Assembly (NCBI GenBank): GCA_018713055.1
Contig: DVFW01000003.1
Location: forward strand, 1-34,827
Direction: 5' to 3'
Length of the DNA stretch: 34,827 nucleotides
DNA from: Scatavimonas merdigallinarum
Lineage (GTDB): Bacteria; Bacillota; Clostridia; Oscillospirales; Acutalibacteraceae
A program made the translations under genes and the position numbers. Numbering within the stretch: position 1 is the stretch's first letter; every line of letters begins with the position of its first letter. This document shows, piece by piece, positions 23,897 to 32,999 of this stretch. The notes beneath the pieces are model-generated. The model was given only the letters and a program-made list of their open reading frames with translations, had not been told where the DNA came from and made no database searches.

Positions 23897-24818
23897 CTTG
23901 CATTGCGACACACTGTATAGAGCGGCAACAGAGAAGGAACGCTTAACAGAGAATTCTTTTCATGTTTCTTTTAAAAAAGCGCAGTCTATCAGGCCGTGGA
24001 TTCAGTGCATGGCGGTTTGGATTCCGGATACTATGCGCGGAGACCAGGCATTTCATTTTGTTTTGCAATGCGCAGAAATACTGGAAACGGAACTGGAACG
24101 CACAGGTGACCGGATACAAAAAATACAAACAGGAAAAGAAATAAGAAAAGTGCAGGAGAGCTCTGCTGCCGGAATAATTTTAACAATAGAAGGCGGCGCT
24201 GCACTTGCGGGAAAGCTTGAAAATATAAAAAAGCTCCGCGCAGTTGGCGTACGTATGATGACGCTTACCTGGAACGGTGAAAACGAATTGGGGTATGGAT
24301 GTCTTGCTACCGGCAGAGGCGGCCTTAAGCCATTTGGCCGCGTTGCATTGCAAGAGATGGAAAAAAACGGCGTAGTTGCAGACCTGTCGCATGCAAGCGA
24401 ACGCTTATTTTACGATGTGGCGGAAACGGCCGGCCGGCCGTTTATTGCCAGTCATTCCAACGCACGCCGTATATGCAACCATCCGCGCAATCTGACAGAT
24501 GCGCAATTTTGTATAATTCGCGACAGAGGCGGCATTGTCGGGATCAATTTTTGCAGAAGTTTTCTGCGTGCGGATGAAAATGCCGGTTTTGCAGATATTC
24601 TTTCCCATACAGAACATTTTTTATCTTTGGGAGGAGAAAATACCGTTTGCATAGGCAGTGATTTTGATGGAACGGATATGCCGGATGGAATAAAAGGGAT
24701 TGCAGATGTGGAGGCATTGTATACATATTTTTTGCGGCATAATTACCGTGAAACGCTGCTGCGGAAAATTTTTTTTGAAAATGCGGCCCAATTTTGTGAA
24801 AACTTTGACAAGTTGTAA
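23883..24818 (+). CDS. Membrane-dipeptidase-like M19 metallopeptidase
   Basis: The 311-residue protein is a zinc-dependent TIM-barrel dipeptidase of family M19 (renal dipeptidase-like). The ligands are visible: H7 and D9 in DLHCDT, bridging E103 in TIEGGAAL, H170 in DLSHASERL and H191 in ASHSNARR. The GSDFDGTDMPDGIKG motif closes the active site. There is no signal peptide or membrane segment, so it is probably cytoplasmic despite the family name. ATG 23883 follows AGGAGG closely; an earlier frame from 23856 lacks a site. The start overlaps the end of yraN. The promoter for thrC lies inside its last codons. Confidence 0.94.
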   Translation: MQLFDLHCDTLYRAATEKERLTENSFHVSFKKAQSIRPWIQCMAVWIPDTMRGDQAFHFVLQCAEILETELERTGDRIQKIQTGKEIRKVQESSAAGIILTIEGGAALAGKLENIKKLRAVGVRMMTLTWNGENELGYGCLATGRGGLKPFGRVALQEMEKNGVVADLSHASERLFYDVAETAGRPFIASHSNARRICNHPRNLTDAQFCIIRDRGGIVGINFCRSFLRADENAGFADILSHTEHFLSLGGENTVCIGSDFDGTDMPDGIKGIADVEALYTYFLRHNYRETLLRKIFFENAAQFCENFDKL

Positions 24819-24833
24819 GTTATGTTATAAAAT
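24805..24833 (+). promoter_or_regulatory. Sigma-A type promoter for thrC
   Basis: A perfect TTGACA (24805-24810) and TAAAAT (24828-24833) are 17 bases apart. The -35 box lies within the end of the dipeptidase coding region. The transcript would begin near 24840, just before the hairpin at 24847. Confidence 0.7.
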
Positions 24834-24846
24834 GTATGCTTAGAAA

Positions 24847-24890
24847 GCGCATTGTGCGGCAGTGTTTGCCACCCTGCCTGCGCGTCTTTT
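24847..24890 (+). promoter_or_regulatory. Hairpin in the thrC leader
   Basis: GCGCA (24847-24851) pairs with TGCGC (24879-24883) and GGCAG (24858-24862) with CTGCC (24874-24878), separated by a six-base bulge on the 5' side. GTCTTTT follows. It may be a weak attenuator or a leader structure; the T-run is short. No obvious leader peptide rich in Thr or Ile is present. Confidence 0.4.
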
Positions 24891-24907
24891 GGAAAGGAAG
24901 GAAAACA

Positions 24908-26416
24908 ATGACGTATAACAGCACAACTGATAAAAAAGTATCTGTATCTGCCGCGCAGGCAATTGCACAGGGGATTTCTGAAGATGGCGGTTTATTTGTT
25001 CCCGCCGAGATTCCCGTTTATGGAGAAGAGGACCTGCATGCGCTTTTAAAGCTTGACTACCGTGGCAGGGCCAAAAAAATTTTGCGGGATTATTTACAGG
25101 ATTTCACAAAAGAAGAAATTAGCAGCTGTGTAGATCAAGCTTATACAAAAGAAAAATTTGGCGATGAAAACCCGGCACCGATTGTTTCCCTGGATAACAG
25201 AGGGACAACACTGCATATGCTGGAGCTTTGGCATGGCCCAACCTGTGCGTTTAAAGACATGGCGCTCCAGCTTTTGCCGCACCTGCTTACCAAATCCATG
25301 GGAAAAACCTGTAAGGGGAAGGAAGCGGTTATACTTGTTGCAACTTCCGGCGACACAGGCAAAGCTGCGCTGGAGGGCTTTAAAGATGTAAGCGGCACAA
25401 AAATCATTGTTTTTTACCCACAAAATGGCGTAAGTCCCATGCAAAAACACCAAATGGTTACCCAACAGGGCGAAAACGTTTATGTATGCGGCATTCAGGG
25501 GAATTTTGACGACGCGCAGACAGGCGTCAAAAAAATTTTTACCACGCCGGAGATCATACGTGCACTTAAACAAAATAATATGCTTTTTTCCAGTGCAAAC
25601 TCCATTAACTGGGGGCGCCTTCTGCCACAGATTGTCTATTATTTTTCTGCATGGTGCGATCTTGTAAACACGGGAAAGGCAACGGAAGACGAAAAGATTA
25701 ACGTGGTTGTACCTACGGGGAATTTTGGCAATATTCTTGCATCCTACTATGCATACTGCATGGGGCTTCCTGTCAAAAAATTTATCTGCGCTTCCAATGC
25801 CAATAATGTCCTGACAGATTTTATCCGTACAGGTGAATACAATAAGGACAGGCAATTTTTTACAACGGTTTCCCCTTCAATGGATATTCTGGTTTCCAGT
25901 AATCTGGAAAGGCTTTTGTATCATTTGAGCGGCCAGAACGACCTAGCTGTGAAAAACTGGATGACGCAGCTTAAAACACAGGGGCGCTATACGGTAGACG
26001 GCAACGTGTATCAAAAAATTGCACAGCTGTTTTTTGGCGCCTATTGCGACGATACACAGACCAAGGCAACCATCCGCGCGTTGTTTGAAGATTGCCGGTA
26101 TTTATGCGACACCCATACGGCGGTGGCGGTTAACGTATACAGGCAATATCTGGAACAAACGGGCGATCAGAACACACCGGCGCTACTTGCTTCCACGGCA
26201 AGTCCGTATAAATTTTCAAAAAGTGTTTTGCAGGCGCTGGCGCCTGATTGTCAGATGCCGGAAGACGAATTTGCCATGGTTGACCGTCTGCACGCAATGA
26301 CAGAAGTGGCGATTCCCGCTCCGCTGGCCGGGTTGAAAGGTAACCCTGTGCGATTTACCTGCTCTACTACGCCGGAAGGTATGCCGCAGCATGTATTGCA
26401 AACCCTGGGGCTTTGA
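24908..26416 (+). CDS. thrC: Threonine synthase
   Basis: ThrC converts O-phosphohomoserine to threonine with PLP. The 502-residue length fits the longer class of bacterial threonine synthase. The N-terminal part has AQGISEDGGLFVP. The PLP lysine is K116 in GPTCAFKDMALQLL, and the phosphate-binding loop lies in LVATSGDTGKAALEGF. VVVPTGNFGNILASYYA is also typical. ATG 24908 follows AAGGAAGG; the longer frame from 24836 includes the leader hairpin and is rejected. It stands alone, with no hom or thrB beside it. The metallophosphoesterase starts five bases later, so the two are likely co-transcribed. Confidence 0.96.
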   Translation: MTYNSTTDKKVSVSAAQAIAQGISEDGGLFVPAEIPVYGEEDLHALLKLDYRGRAKKILRDYLQDFTKEEISSCVDQAYTKEKFGDENPAPIVSLDNRGTTLHMLELWHGPTCAFKDMALQLLPHLLTKSMGKTCKGKEAVILVATSGDTGKAALEGFKDVSGTKIIVFYPQNGVSPMQKHQMVTQQGENVYVCGIQGNFDDAQTGVKKIFTTPEIIRALKQNNMLFSSANSINWGRLLPQIVYYFSAWCDLVNTGKATEDEKINVVVPTGNFGNILASYYAYCMGLPVKKFICASNANNVLTDFIRTGEYNKDRQFFTTVSPSMDILVSSNLERLLYHLSGQNDLAVKNWMTQLKTQGRYTVDGNVYQKIAQLFFGAYCDDTQTKATIRALFEDCRYLCDTHTAVAVNVYRQYLEQTGDQNTPALLASTASPYKFSKSVLQALAPDCQMPEDEFAMVDRLHAMTEVAIPAPLAGLKGNPVRFTCSTTPEGMPQHVLQTLGL

Positions 26417-26421
26417 TTGTC

Positions 26422-27111
26422 ATGTCTTTGTTTGCAATTGCAGATTTACACCTTTCCCTTGAAACGGACAAGCCGATGGATGTGTTCAGCGGCTGGAAAG
26501 ATTATGTTTCCCGTTTAGAAAAAAACTGGCGCAGCGTTGTTACTGAAAATGATACCGTCGTTATTGGCGGAGATATTTCATGGGCGATGAAGCTGCAGGA
26601 AACATACGCAGATTTTCGGTTTATCCACAGTCTTCCGGGAAGAAAACTTTTGCTGAAAGGGAATCACGACTACTGGTGGTGCACAAAAAAGAAAATGGAC
26701 GATTTCCTTTATGAAAACGGTTTTAACAGTATGTCCATTCTTTTTAACAACGCCTATGCGGTTGACGGTTATGCGGTGTGCGGAACCAGAGGCTGGTATT
26801 ATGATGCGGAAAACGATGCAGATAAAAAAGTATTGCACAGAGAAGTAGGCAGATTAAAAACCTCTATTGAGCAGGCGCGCAGCCTGCAGTTGGAGCCGGT
26901 TGTTTTTCTACATTATCCTCCGGTTTATGCAAATACCCCGTGCAAAGAGATTATGGATGTACTGCTGCATTTCGGTATTCGTAAATGCTATTATGGCCAT
27001 GTGCACGGCGGCAATGCGGCAAAAAGGGCGCAAATAGGTGTTTACGCAGGAATATCGTTTGATTTGGTGGCCTGCGACTATTTAAAATTTATGCCGAGGT
27101 TAATCCGGTAG
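26422..27111 (+). CDS. Calcineurin-like metallophosphoesterase
   Basis: The 229-residue protein has all core motifs of the calcineurin-like phosphoesterase fold: D8 and H10 in ADLHL, D51 in GGDISW, N81-H82 in KGNHDYW, HYPP and GHVHGG. The substrate is unknown. It has no signal peptide or membrane segment and is probably cytoplasmic. ATG 26422 was chosen over TTG 26413, which overlaps the thrC stop. It forms a pair with thrC and ends about 50 bases before the tig promoter. Related proteins are often annotated only as metallophosphoesterase. Confidence 0.9.
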   Translation: MSLFAIADLHLSLETDKPMDVFSGWKDYVSRLEKNWRSVVTENDTVVIGGDISWAMKLQETYADFRFIHSLPGRKLLLKGNHDYWWCTKKKMDDFLYENGFNSMSILFNNAYAVDGYAVCGTRGWYYDAENDADKKVLHREVGRLKTSIEQARSLQLEPVVFLHYPPVYANTPCKEIMDVLLHFGIRKCYYGHVHGGNAAKRAQIGVYAGISFDLVACDYLKFMPRLIR

Positions 27112-27162
27112 GGTGAATAGATAATATTTTTTTTTAAAAGTATGGAAAAAAATTTTTTGTTG

Positions 27163-27171
27163 TGTTATAAT
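27163..27171 (+). promoter_or_regulatory. Extended -10 promoter for tig
   Basis: TGTTATAAT (27163-27171) is an extended -10 element with a perfect TATAAT. At the 17-base distance only TGGAAA (27143-27148) is found, a poor -35. The upstream region is very A/T-rich. The tig ATG lies 42 bases downstream of the -10. No CIRCE or CtsR-type operator was recognised here. Confidence 0.55.
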
Positions 27172-27212
27172 TATCTTTGAATATTTGCTGAAATTCAGGA
27201 GGAAAAAAAGAA

Positions 27213-28493
27213 ATGAGTCTTAAATCGTCCAACAAGGTTGATACAAACCGTTATGAACTGGAAGTACAGGTTGATGCGGAAACGTTTGAAAAAGCAGTAA
27301 GCACCGTATACCGTAAAAAGGTTAAAAATATAAATGTTCCAGGGTTCCGTAAAGGGAAGGCTCCACGAATGATTATAGAAAAAATGTACGGAGAAGAAAT
27401 TTTCTATGAAGACGCCATGCAGGACTTATACCCGGAGGCTCTTTCGCAGGCGGCGGAGGAAGCACAGCTTAAGCTTGTCCGCGATAAAATAGACCTGGAT
27501 GTAATAAGCGTTGGGAAGGAAGGCTTTACTTTCAAGGCAACGGTAACGGTTGAGCCGGAAGTGGAAATTGAAAATTATAAAGGGATTGAAATTGCAAAAA
27601 AAACCACGGAAGTAACGGAAGAAATTCTGGAGGAAGAGATTCAGAAAATCAGGGAACGCAACAGCCGGCTGGTTACGGTAGAAGACAGGCCGGCGCAAAA
27701 CGGCGACAGCGTTGTGATTGATTTTGAAGGCTTTGTGGACGGCGTTGCTTTTGAGGGCGGCAAGGCGGAAAATTATACGCTTGCATTGGGCAGCGGTAAT
27801 TTTATCCCCGGCTTTGAAGAACAGATTGTGGGACATAATACAAACGACGCGTTTACCATTACCGTTACCTTTCCGGAGGATTATCAGGTGGATGACCTCA
27901 AGAGCAAAGAAGCGCAGTTTAAGATTGTGCTGCATGAAATTAAAGCGAAAGAGCTCCCTGAATTTGACAATGAGTTTATCAAAGATATCAGCGAAAAGGA
28001 AACGGTGGAGGAATATAAGGAAGAGCTTAAATCAGAAGTTGCACAACGCCTGCAAAAGGAATCTGAGCAGGATGTGGAAAATCAGCTTACCACAAAGCTT
28101 ACAGAGCTTTTAAAAGCAGAAATTCCCGAAGCCATGTATGAAAACACAGTGGACGATATGCTGCGCGAATTTGATATGCGCCTACGCTCCCAGGGAATGG
28201 ACATGCAGACGTATATGCAGTATATGGGTATGGACAAGGACGGCCTTCGCGCAATGTACAGACCACAGGCGGAACAGCGTGTAAAGCTGCGCTTGGCGCT
28301 TGACAAGATTGCACAGCTTGAAAACCTTACAGCGGACGACGCGGCGATTGAAGCGGAATATGAAAGAATGGCCGAAAGCTATAAAATGCCCGTTGAAAAA
28401 ATTAAAAAGATTGTTTCAACAGCAGATATTGCAAAGGATTTAGCGGTGGAAAAAGCCATGGACCTAGTAAAGGACAGCGCTGCGATTGCATAA
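27213..28493 (+). CDS. tig: Trigger factor
   Basis: Trigger factor binds the ribosome exit tunnel and assists folding of new proteins; it also has peptidyl-prolyl isomerase activity. The 426-residue protein has the ribosome-docking signature GFRKGKAP (44-51). An FKBP-type isomerase domain spans about 160-245 (NGDSVVIDFEGFVDGVAFEG and LALGSGNFIPGFEEQIVG). A helical C-terminal chaperone domain follows. A clear AGGAGG precedes ATG 27213. It heads the tig-clpP-clpX cluster, the common order in bacteria. Confidence 0.98.
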   Translation: MSLKSSNKVDTNRYELEVQVDAETFEKAVSTVYRKKVKNINVPGFRKGKAPRMIIEKMYGEEIFYEDAMQDLYPEALSQAAEEAQLKLVRDKIDLDVISVGKEGFTFKATVTVEPEVEIENYKGIEIAKKTTEVTEEILEEEIQKIRERNSRLVTVEDRPAQNGDSVVIDFEGFVDGVAFEGGKAENYTLALGSGNFIPGFEEQIVGHNTNDAFTITVTFPEDYQVDDLKSKEAQFKIVLHEIKAKELPEFDNEFIKDISEKETVEEYKEELKSEVAQRLQKESEQDVENQLTTKLTELLKAEIPEAMYENTVDDMLREFDMRLRSQGMDMQTYMQYMGMDKDGLRAMYRPQAEQRVKLRLALDKIAQLENLTADDAAIEAEYERMAESYKMPVEKIKKIVSTADIAKDLAVEKAMDLVKDSAAIA

Positions 28494-28564
28494 AGTTTTT
28501 GAATAACATGGTATTTTCCTGCCTATCCTTATCATAGTATAAATAAAAAAAGGGATGATGAATT

Positions 28565-29146
28565 ATGAGTTTAGTTCCTTACGTGATTGAGCAAACAAGC
28601 CGAGGAGAGCGTTCCTACGATATTTACTCAAGGCTTCTCAACGACCGTATTATCATGCTTACGGAAGAGGTTAACAATGTAACCGCCAGTCTTGTTGTGG
28701 CGCAGCTGCTTTTTTTGGAAGGGCAGGATCCTTCCAAGGATATTAGTCTGTATATCAATAGTCCGGGCGGCTCTGTAACAGACGGGCTGGCAATTTATGA
28801 CACCATGCAATATATTAAGTGCGATGTTTCCACAATCTGCATGGGGCTGGCAGCCAGTATGGGAGCGTTTTTACTTGCTGCGGGCGCCAAGGGGAAACGC
28901 CTGGCGCTGCCAAACAGCGATATTATGATTCACCAGCCAAGCGGCGGCGCGCAGGGACAGGCAACAGATATTATGATCCATGCCGACCATATTCAGCAGA
29001 CAAAAAAGAAGCTGAACACCATTTTGTCTGAGCATACGGGGCAGCCGTATGATGTGATTGCAAGAGATACGGAGCGCGACAATTTTATGTCAGCGCAGCA
29101 GGCTATGGAATATGGTCTGATTGATAAGGTGATTCCCCATAGATGA
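28565..29146 (+). CDS. clpP: ATP-dependent Clp protease proteolytic subunit
   Basis: ClpP forms the double-ring chamber that degrades proteins fed by ClpX or other Clp ATPases. The 193-residue protein has the full catalytic triad: S98 in GLAASMGAF, H123 in MIHQPSGGAQG and D172 in RDTERDNF. The N-terminus LVPYVIEQTSRGERSYDIYS is typical for the processed form, so no long propeptide is present. The 71-base gap after tig is A/T-rich, and I saw no well-spaced promoter. The ribosome site (GGGATGATG) is weak. clpX follows after 22 bases. Confidence 0.98.
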   Translation: MSLVPYVIEQTSRGERSYDIYSRLLNDRIIMLTEEVNNVTASLVVAQLLFLEGQDPSKDISLYINSPGGSVTDGLAIYDTMQYIKCDVSTICMGLAASMGAFLLAAGAKGKRLALPNSDIMIHQPSGGAQGQATDIMIHADHIQQTKKKLNTILSEHTGQPYDVIARDTERDNFMSAQQAMEYGLIDKVIPHR

Positions 29147-29168
29147 TAAACGATAGGAGTTAAAGCGT

Positions 29169-30482
29169 ATGTCTAGCAGGGATGAAAATACAAACAGAGA
29201 AATCCATTGCTCCTTTTGCGGAAAGCCGCAGGAGCTTGTTGGACGCATGATCGCAGGCAACGGCGTTTATATTTGTGACGAATGCGTCGAGCTTTGCCTG
29301 ACTATTTTGCACGACGGCGAAGAAGAAAAAGGGAAGAAAAAAGGAAAGGCTCCGGATTTTACAAATCTTTTAAAGCCGCAGGAAATTAAGGAAAAGCTTG
29401 ATGAATATGTTATCGGCCAGGACGATGCAAAAGTCACATTGAGCGTCGCCGTTTATAACCATTATAAGCGCATCAACAATGACGACGAAGAAGTAGATTT
29501 TGTTAAGAGCAACGTATTGTTGCTGGGACCTACAGGCACCGGTAAAACTTTACTTGCGCAGACCCTTGCAAAAATTTTGGACGTACCGTTTGCAATTGCA
29601 GATGCAACCACGCTTACAGAAGCCGGCTATGTTGGCGAAGATGTGGAAAATATTTTACTTCGCTTAATCCAGGCTGCCGATTTTGATATTGAAAAGGCGG
29701 AGCGCGGTATCATTTATGTAGATGAAATTGATAAAATTGCAAGAAAATCAGAAAACCCTTCGATAACAAGAGACGTAAGCGGCGAAGGCGTGCAGCAGGC
29801 GCTCTTAAAAATTTTGGAAGGCACCGTTTCAAACGTACCGCCCCAGGGTGGGAGAAAGCATCCACAACAGGAATTTTTGCAGATTAATACCAAAAACATT
29901 CTGTTTATCTGCGGCGGCGCGTTCGACGGGCTGGAAAAAACGGTTGAAAGAAGAACGGGTTCCTCTTCACTTGGCTTTGGCGCAAAGGTCAGGGATAAAA
30001 AAGAGCTCAATACAACCAATTGGATGTCCAGCGTAATTTCACACGATCTTGTAAAATTTGGGCTGATTCCTGAGCTGGTTGGCAGGCTACCCGTGATTAC
30101 GGCGCTCAATGGGCTCGATAGAAAGGCGTTTATCCGTATTTTGACAGAACCCAAAAATGCGCTGGTCCGGCAGTATCAAAAGCTTTTTGCTTTGGACAAT
30201 GTTGTGCTGGAATTTGAACCGTCTGCACTGGAAGCAATTGCTGATAAGGCAATTGAAGAAAAAACGGGTGCCAGAGGACTGCGTTCCATTATGGAAAACA
30301 CGCTTAAAGAGCTGATGTTCAAAATACCCTCTGACAGCACGACGGAAAAAGTGATTATTTCTGCAGAAACAATCAAGGACCCTTCCAATGTTACGGTTAT
30401 ACACAATCAGGAACGCAAACCGTTAATGAGTATTAACCAAGAAGAGAATAAAAAGACGCCAAGAAAGAATACTGCGTCGTAA
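29169..30482 (+). CDS. clpX: ATP-dependent Clp protease ATP-binding subunit ClpX
   Basis: ClpX unfolds tagged or damaged proteins and passes them to ClpP. The 437-residue protein has the N-terminal zinc-binding domain (C14, C17, C36, C39) that recruits adaptors. The AAA+ domain has Walker A GPTGTGKT at 120-127, Walker B with IIYVDEIDKIA, and the arginine-finger and sensor regions (ELVGRLPVI, GARGLRSIMEN). The tail after about residue 415 is polar and variable. AGGAG precedes ATG 29169. A strong terminator follows the gene and separates it from lon. Confidence 0.98.
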   Translation: MSSRDENTNREIHCSFCGKPQELVGRMIAGNGVYICDECVELCLTILHDGEEEKGKKKGKAPDFTNLLKPQEIKEKLDEYVIGQDDAKVTLSVAVYNHYKRINNDDEEVDFVKSNVLLLGPTGTGKTLLAQTLAKILDVPFAIADATTLTEAGYVGEDVENILLRLIQAADFDIEKAERGIIYVDEIDKIARKSENPSITRDVSGEGVQQALLKILEGTVSNVPPQGGRKHPQQEFLQINTKNILFICGGAFDGLEKTVERRTGSSSLGFGAKVRDKKELNTTNWMSSVISHDLVKFGLIPELVGRLPVITALNGLDRKAFIRILTEPKNALVRQYQKLFALDNVVLEFEPSALEAIADKAIEEKTGARGLRSIMENTLKELMFKIPSDSTTEKVIISAETIKDPSNVTVIHNQERKPLMSINQEENKKTPRKNTAS

Positions 30483-30494
30483 TTTCTGTTGCAA

Positions 30495-30534
30495 AGCTGT
30501 AACTTACTTTCTGCAAGTTACAGCTCCTGTTTTT
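30495..30534 (+). terminator. Rho-independent terminator between clpX and lon
   Basis: AGCTGTAACTT (30495-30505) pairs perfectly with AAGTTACAGCT (30515-30525) around a nine-base loop. CCTGTTTTT follows. The AGGAGG of lon lies just after it, so lon needs read-through or an unseen promoter. Confidence 0.85.
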
Positions 30535-30553
30535 AAAAGGAGGTTTAAGGTAT

Positions 30554-32965
30554 ATGGATTTTGATAGAGCAGACCAGATTGTTACACTCCCGGTTTTACC
30601 GCTACGAGGCCTTGTGCTGTTTCCGGATATGATGCTGCATTTTGATATTGGGAGAAAAAAGTCTGCACTTGCCATCGATCAGGCAATGCGTACCAACCAG
30701 ACCATTTTTATCACTGCGCAAAGAGATGTAAATATTCACGACCCCAAAACAGCAGATCTTTATAAGGTGGGTACGATTGCCAGGGTTATACAAGTGCTCA
30801 AGCAGCCGGAAAATGTAATCCGCGTTGTGGTGGAGGGCATTTGCAGGGCGGTTGTTCTAAGATATGAAAAAGAATCCCCCTTTTTTACTGCACAAGTCGA
30901 AAAAATACATAAGGAACCATCTGCACCATCCGTTACGGAGCTTGCGTTGATCCGTTCAGCAAAAAGCATCTTTGAACAGTATGTACGTCTTTCACCCAAA
31001 ATGGCAACAGATATTCTTTATAAAGTAGGTATGTGCAATGAACCGGGTGCTTTGTCTGATTTTATTACCGGCAACATCATACTGGATTATCAGAACAAGC
31101 AGAAGGTGCTGGAGACTTTTGATACAAAAAAACGTCTGGAGAAACTGATAGAATATATTACAAATGAGGTTTTTATCCTTGAAATTGAAGAGAAAATTAA
31201 TCATAAGGCCAGAGAGCGCATCGACGAAGGCCAGCGCGAATATTTTCTGCGCGAGCAGCTCCGTGTAATAGAAGAGGAGCTGGGCGAAGACGACGACCTT
31301 ATGGCCGAAGCCGAAGAATATAAAGAGAAGGTTCTTGCGCTGAAACTAAAAGAGGATGTTGAAAAAGTTCTTCTAAAAGAATGCAGCAAGCTTGAAAAAA
31401 TGCCTTATGGTGCGCAGGAGGCTAATGTAATCCGTAACTATTTGGATTTATGCCTGGAACTGCCGTGGAATACATCGACCAAAGAACGCATTGATATAGA
31501 AAAAGCCAAGCGCTGCCTGGATAAAAACCACTATGGCCTTGACAAAGTTAAGTCACATATTTTGGAGTTGCTTGCGGTAAGAAAACTGGCGCCGCATGTG
31601 AAGGGACAAATTTTATGCCTGGTTGGGCCGCCGGGGGTGGGAAAAACGTCTATTGCACAATCCATAGCCGGTGCGATCAACAGAAAATCTGCAAGAATTG
31701 CGCTGGGCGGCGTACATGATGAGTCTGAAATCAGAGGCCACAGACGCACCTATATCGGTTCCATGCCCGGGCGGATTATGAATGCGGTTAAAATTTCTGG
31801 AATGAATAACCCCGTGCTTATTCTGGATGAGGTCGATAAGCTGGGAAATGACTATAAAGGAGACCCAACTTCCGCACTTCTGGAGGTGCTTGACGCCGAG
31901 CAAAACAGCACCTTCCATGATCATTATATAGACCTTCCGTTTGATTTGAGCAACGTATTTTTTATTACAACAGCAAACGATAAAAGCATGATTCCCGCAC
32001 CTTTGCTGGACAGGATGGACATTATTGAGGTTCCAAGCTATACAAGAGAAGAAAAATTTCATATTGCAAAAAAGCACCTGCTTCCAAAGCAGATGAAAAA
32101 TTGTGGAATGAACGGCAATATGTTCCGTATAACAGACAGTGCCGTCTATGATTTAATCGACAGCTATACAAGAGAAGCCGGCGTGAGAAATCTGGAACGC
32201 AAAATTACGGCACTGTTAAGGAAATCTGCCGTAAAGCTTGTAGAGCATAAGGCAAAACGCATCACAGTTGATCAGCCGGATTTGGTGTCTTATCTGGGGC
32301 CAAGAAAATTTAAAACAGATCTTCTTGGAAAAACCAGTGAAATTGGTGTTGCAAACGGGCTTGCATGGACCTCTGTAGGTGGGGAAACCCTTCCAATCGA
32401 AGTGGCTGTTGTCAGCGGAACAGGAAAAATTGAGTTGACAGGGTCGCTTGGCGACGTTATGAAAGAATCTGCAAAAACAGCGGTCACCTGTGTGCGCAGC
32501 CATGCCAACAGGTGGGGGATAGAAGAAGATTTTTATAAAAAATACGATATACACATTCACGCTCCGGAAGGCGCCGTTCCCAAAGACGGCCCTTCAGCAG
32601 GCATTACAATGGCAACGGCGCTTGTGTCTGCACTTACCAACATTCCTGTGCGCAGCGATGTTGCCATGACGGGGGAAGTCACTTTGCGTGGGAAAGTGCT
32701 TCCGATCGGCGGGCTTAAGGAAAAATCTATGGCTGCCTATCGTTTGGGTGTAAACACGGTTATTATACCAAACGAAAATCAGCCCGACCTTTCTGAAATT
32801 GACGGTACCGTAAAAAATGCGTTGCATTTTGTTCCTGTCAACAGCTTAAATGAAGTGCTTGACTGCGCGCTGGTCAAACTGGCCAAAACCGAGCTGGAGA
32901 AAACCAATAAGCTTATCCCGGCGCAGAAAGCCTTGAAGCAGATGGAAAACAGTTTACCGCAATAA
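30554..32965 (+). CDS. lon: Endopeptidase La (Lon protease)
   Basis: Lon is a single-chain AAA+ protease that removes damaged and regulatory proteins. The 803-residue protein has the N-terminal substrate-binding domain (about 1-300), starting TLPVLPLRGLVLFPDM. The AAA+ domain has Walker A GPPGVGKTS and Walker B PVLILDEVDKLG. The C-terminal Ser-Lys protease domain has S681 (KDGPSAGITMA) and K724 (GGLKEKSMA). The usual 43-residue spacing between the dyad residues is kept. The length and full N-domain mark it as LonA, not the membrane LonB. A strong AGGAGG lies upstream of ATG 30554. engB follows after 34 bases, as in Bacillus (lonA-ysxC). Confidence 0.98.
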   Translation: MDFDRADQIVTLPVLPLRGLVLFPDMMLHFDIGRKKSALAIDQAMRTNQTIFITAQRDVNIHDPKTADLYKVGTIARVIQVLKQPENVIRVVVEGICRAVVLRYEKESPFFTAQVEKIHKEPSAPSVTELALIRSAKSIFEQYVRLSPKMATDILYKVGMCNEPGALSDFITGNIILDYQNKQKVLETFDTKKRLEKLIEYITNEVFILEIEEKINHKARERIDEGQREYFLREQLRVIEEELGEDDDLMAEAEEYKEKVLALKLKEDVEKVLLKECSKLEKMPYGAQEANVIRNYLDLCLELPWNTSTKERIDIEKAKRCLDKNHYGLDKVKSHILELLAVRKLAPHVKGQILCLVGPPGVGKTSIAQSIAGAINRKSARIALGGVHDESEIRGHRRTYIGSMPGRIMNAVKISGMNNPVLILDEVDKLGNDYKGDPTSALLEVLDAEQNSTFHDHYIDLPFDLSNVFFITTANDKSMIPAPLLDRMDIIEVPSYTREEKFHIAKKHLLPKQMKNCGMNGNMFRITDSAVYDLIDSYTREAGVRNLERKITALLRKSAVKLVEHKAKRITVDQPDLVSYLGPRKFKTDLLGKTSEIGVANGLAWTSVGGETLPIEVAVVSGTGKIELTGSLGDVMKESAKTAVTCVRSHANRWGIEEDFYKKYDIHIHAPEGAVPKDGPSAGITMATALVSALTNIPVRSDVAMTGEVTLRGKVLPIGGLKEKSMAAYRLGVNTVIIPNENQPDLSEIDGTVKNALHFVPVNSLNEVLDCALVKLAKTELEKTNKLIPAQKALKQMENSLPQ

Positions 32966-32999
32966 CAATTTTATAAAAAATAAAAAGAGGGGACATACG

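Noticed and set aside
25094..25855. A 253-residue open frame on the minus strand inside thrC
   Set aside because: It is fully opposite conserved threonine synthase motifs and its composition (many Cys, His, Phe, Arg) is typical of a mirror frame.
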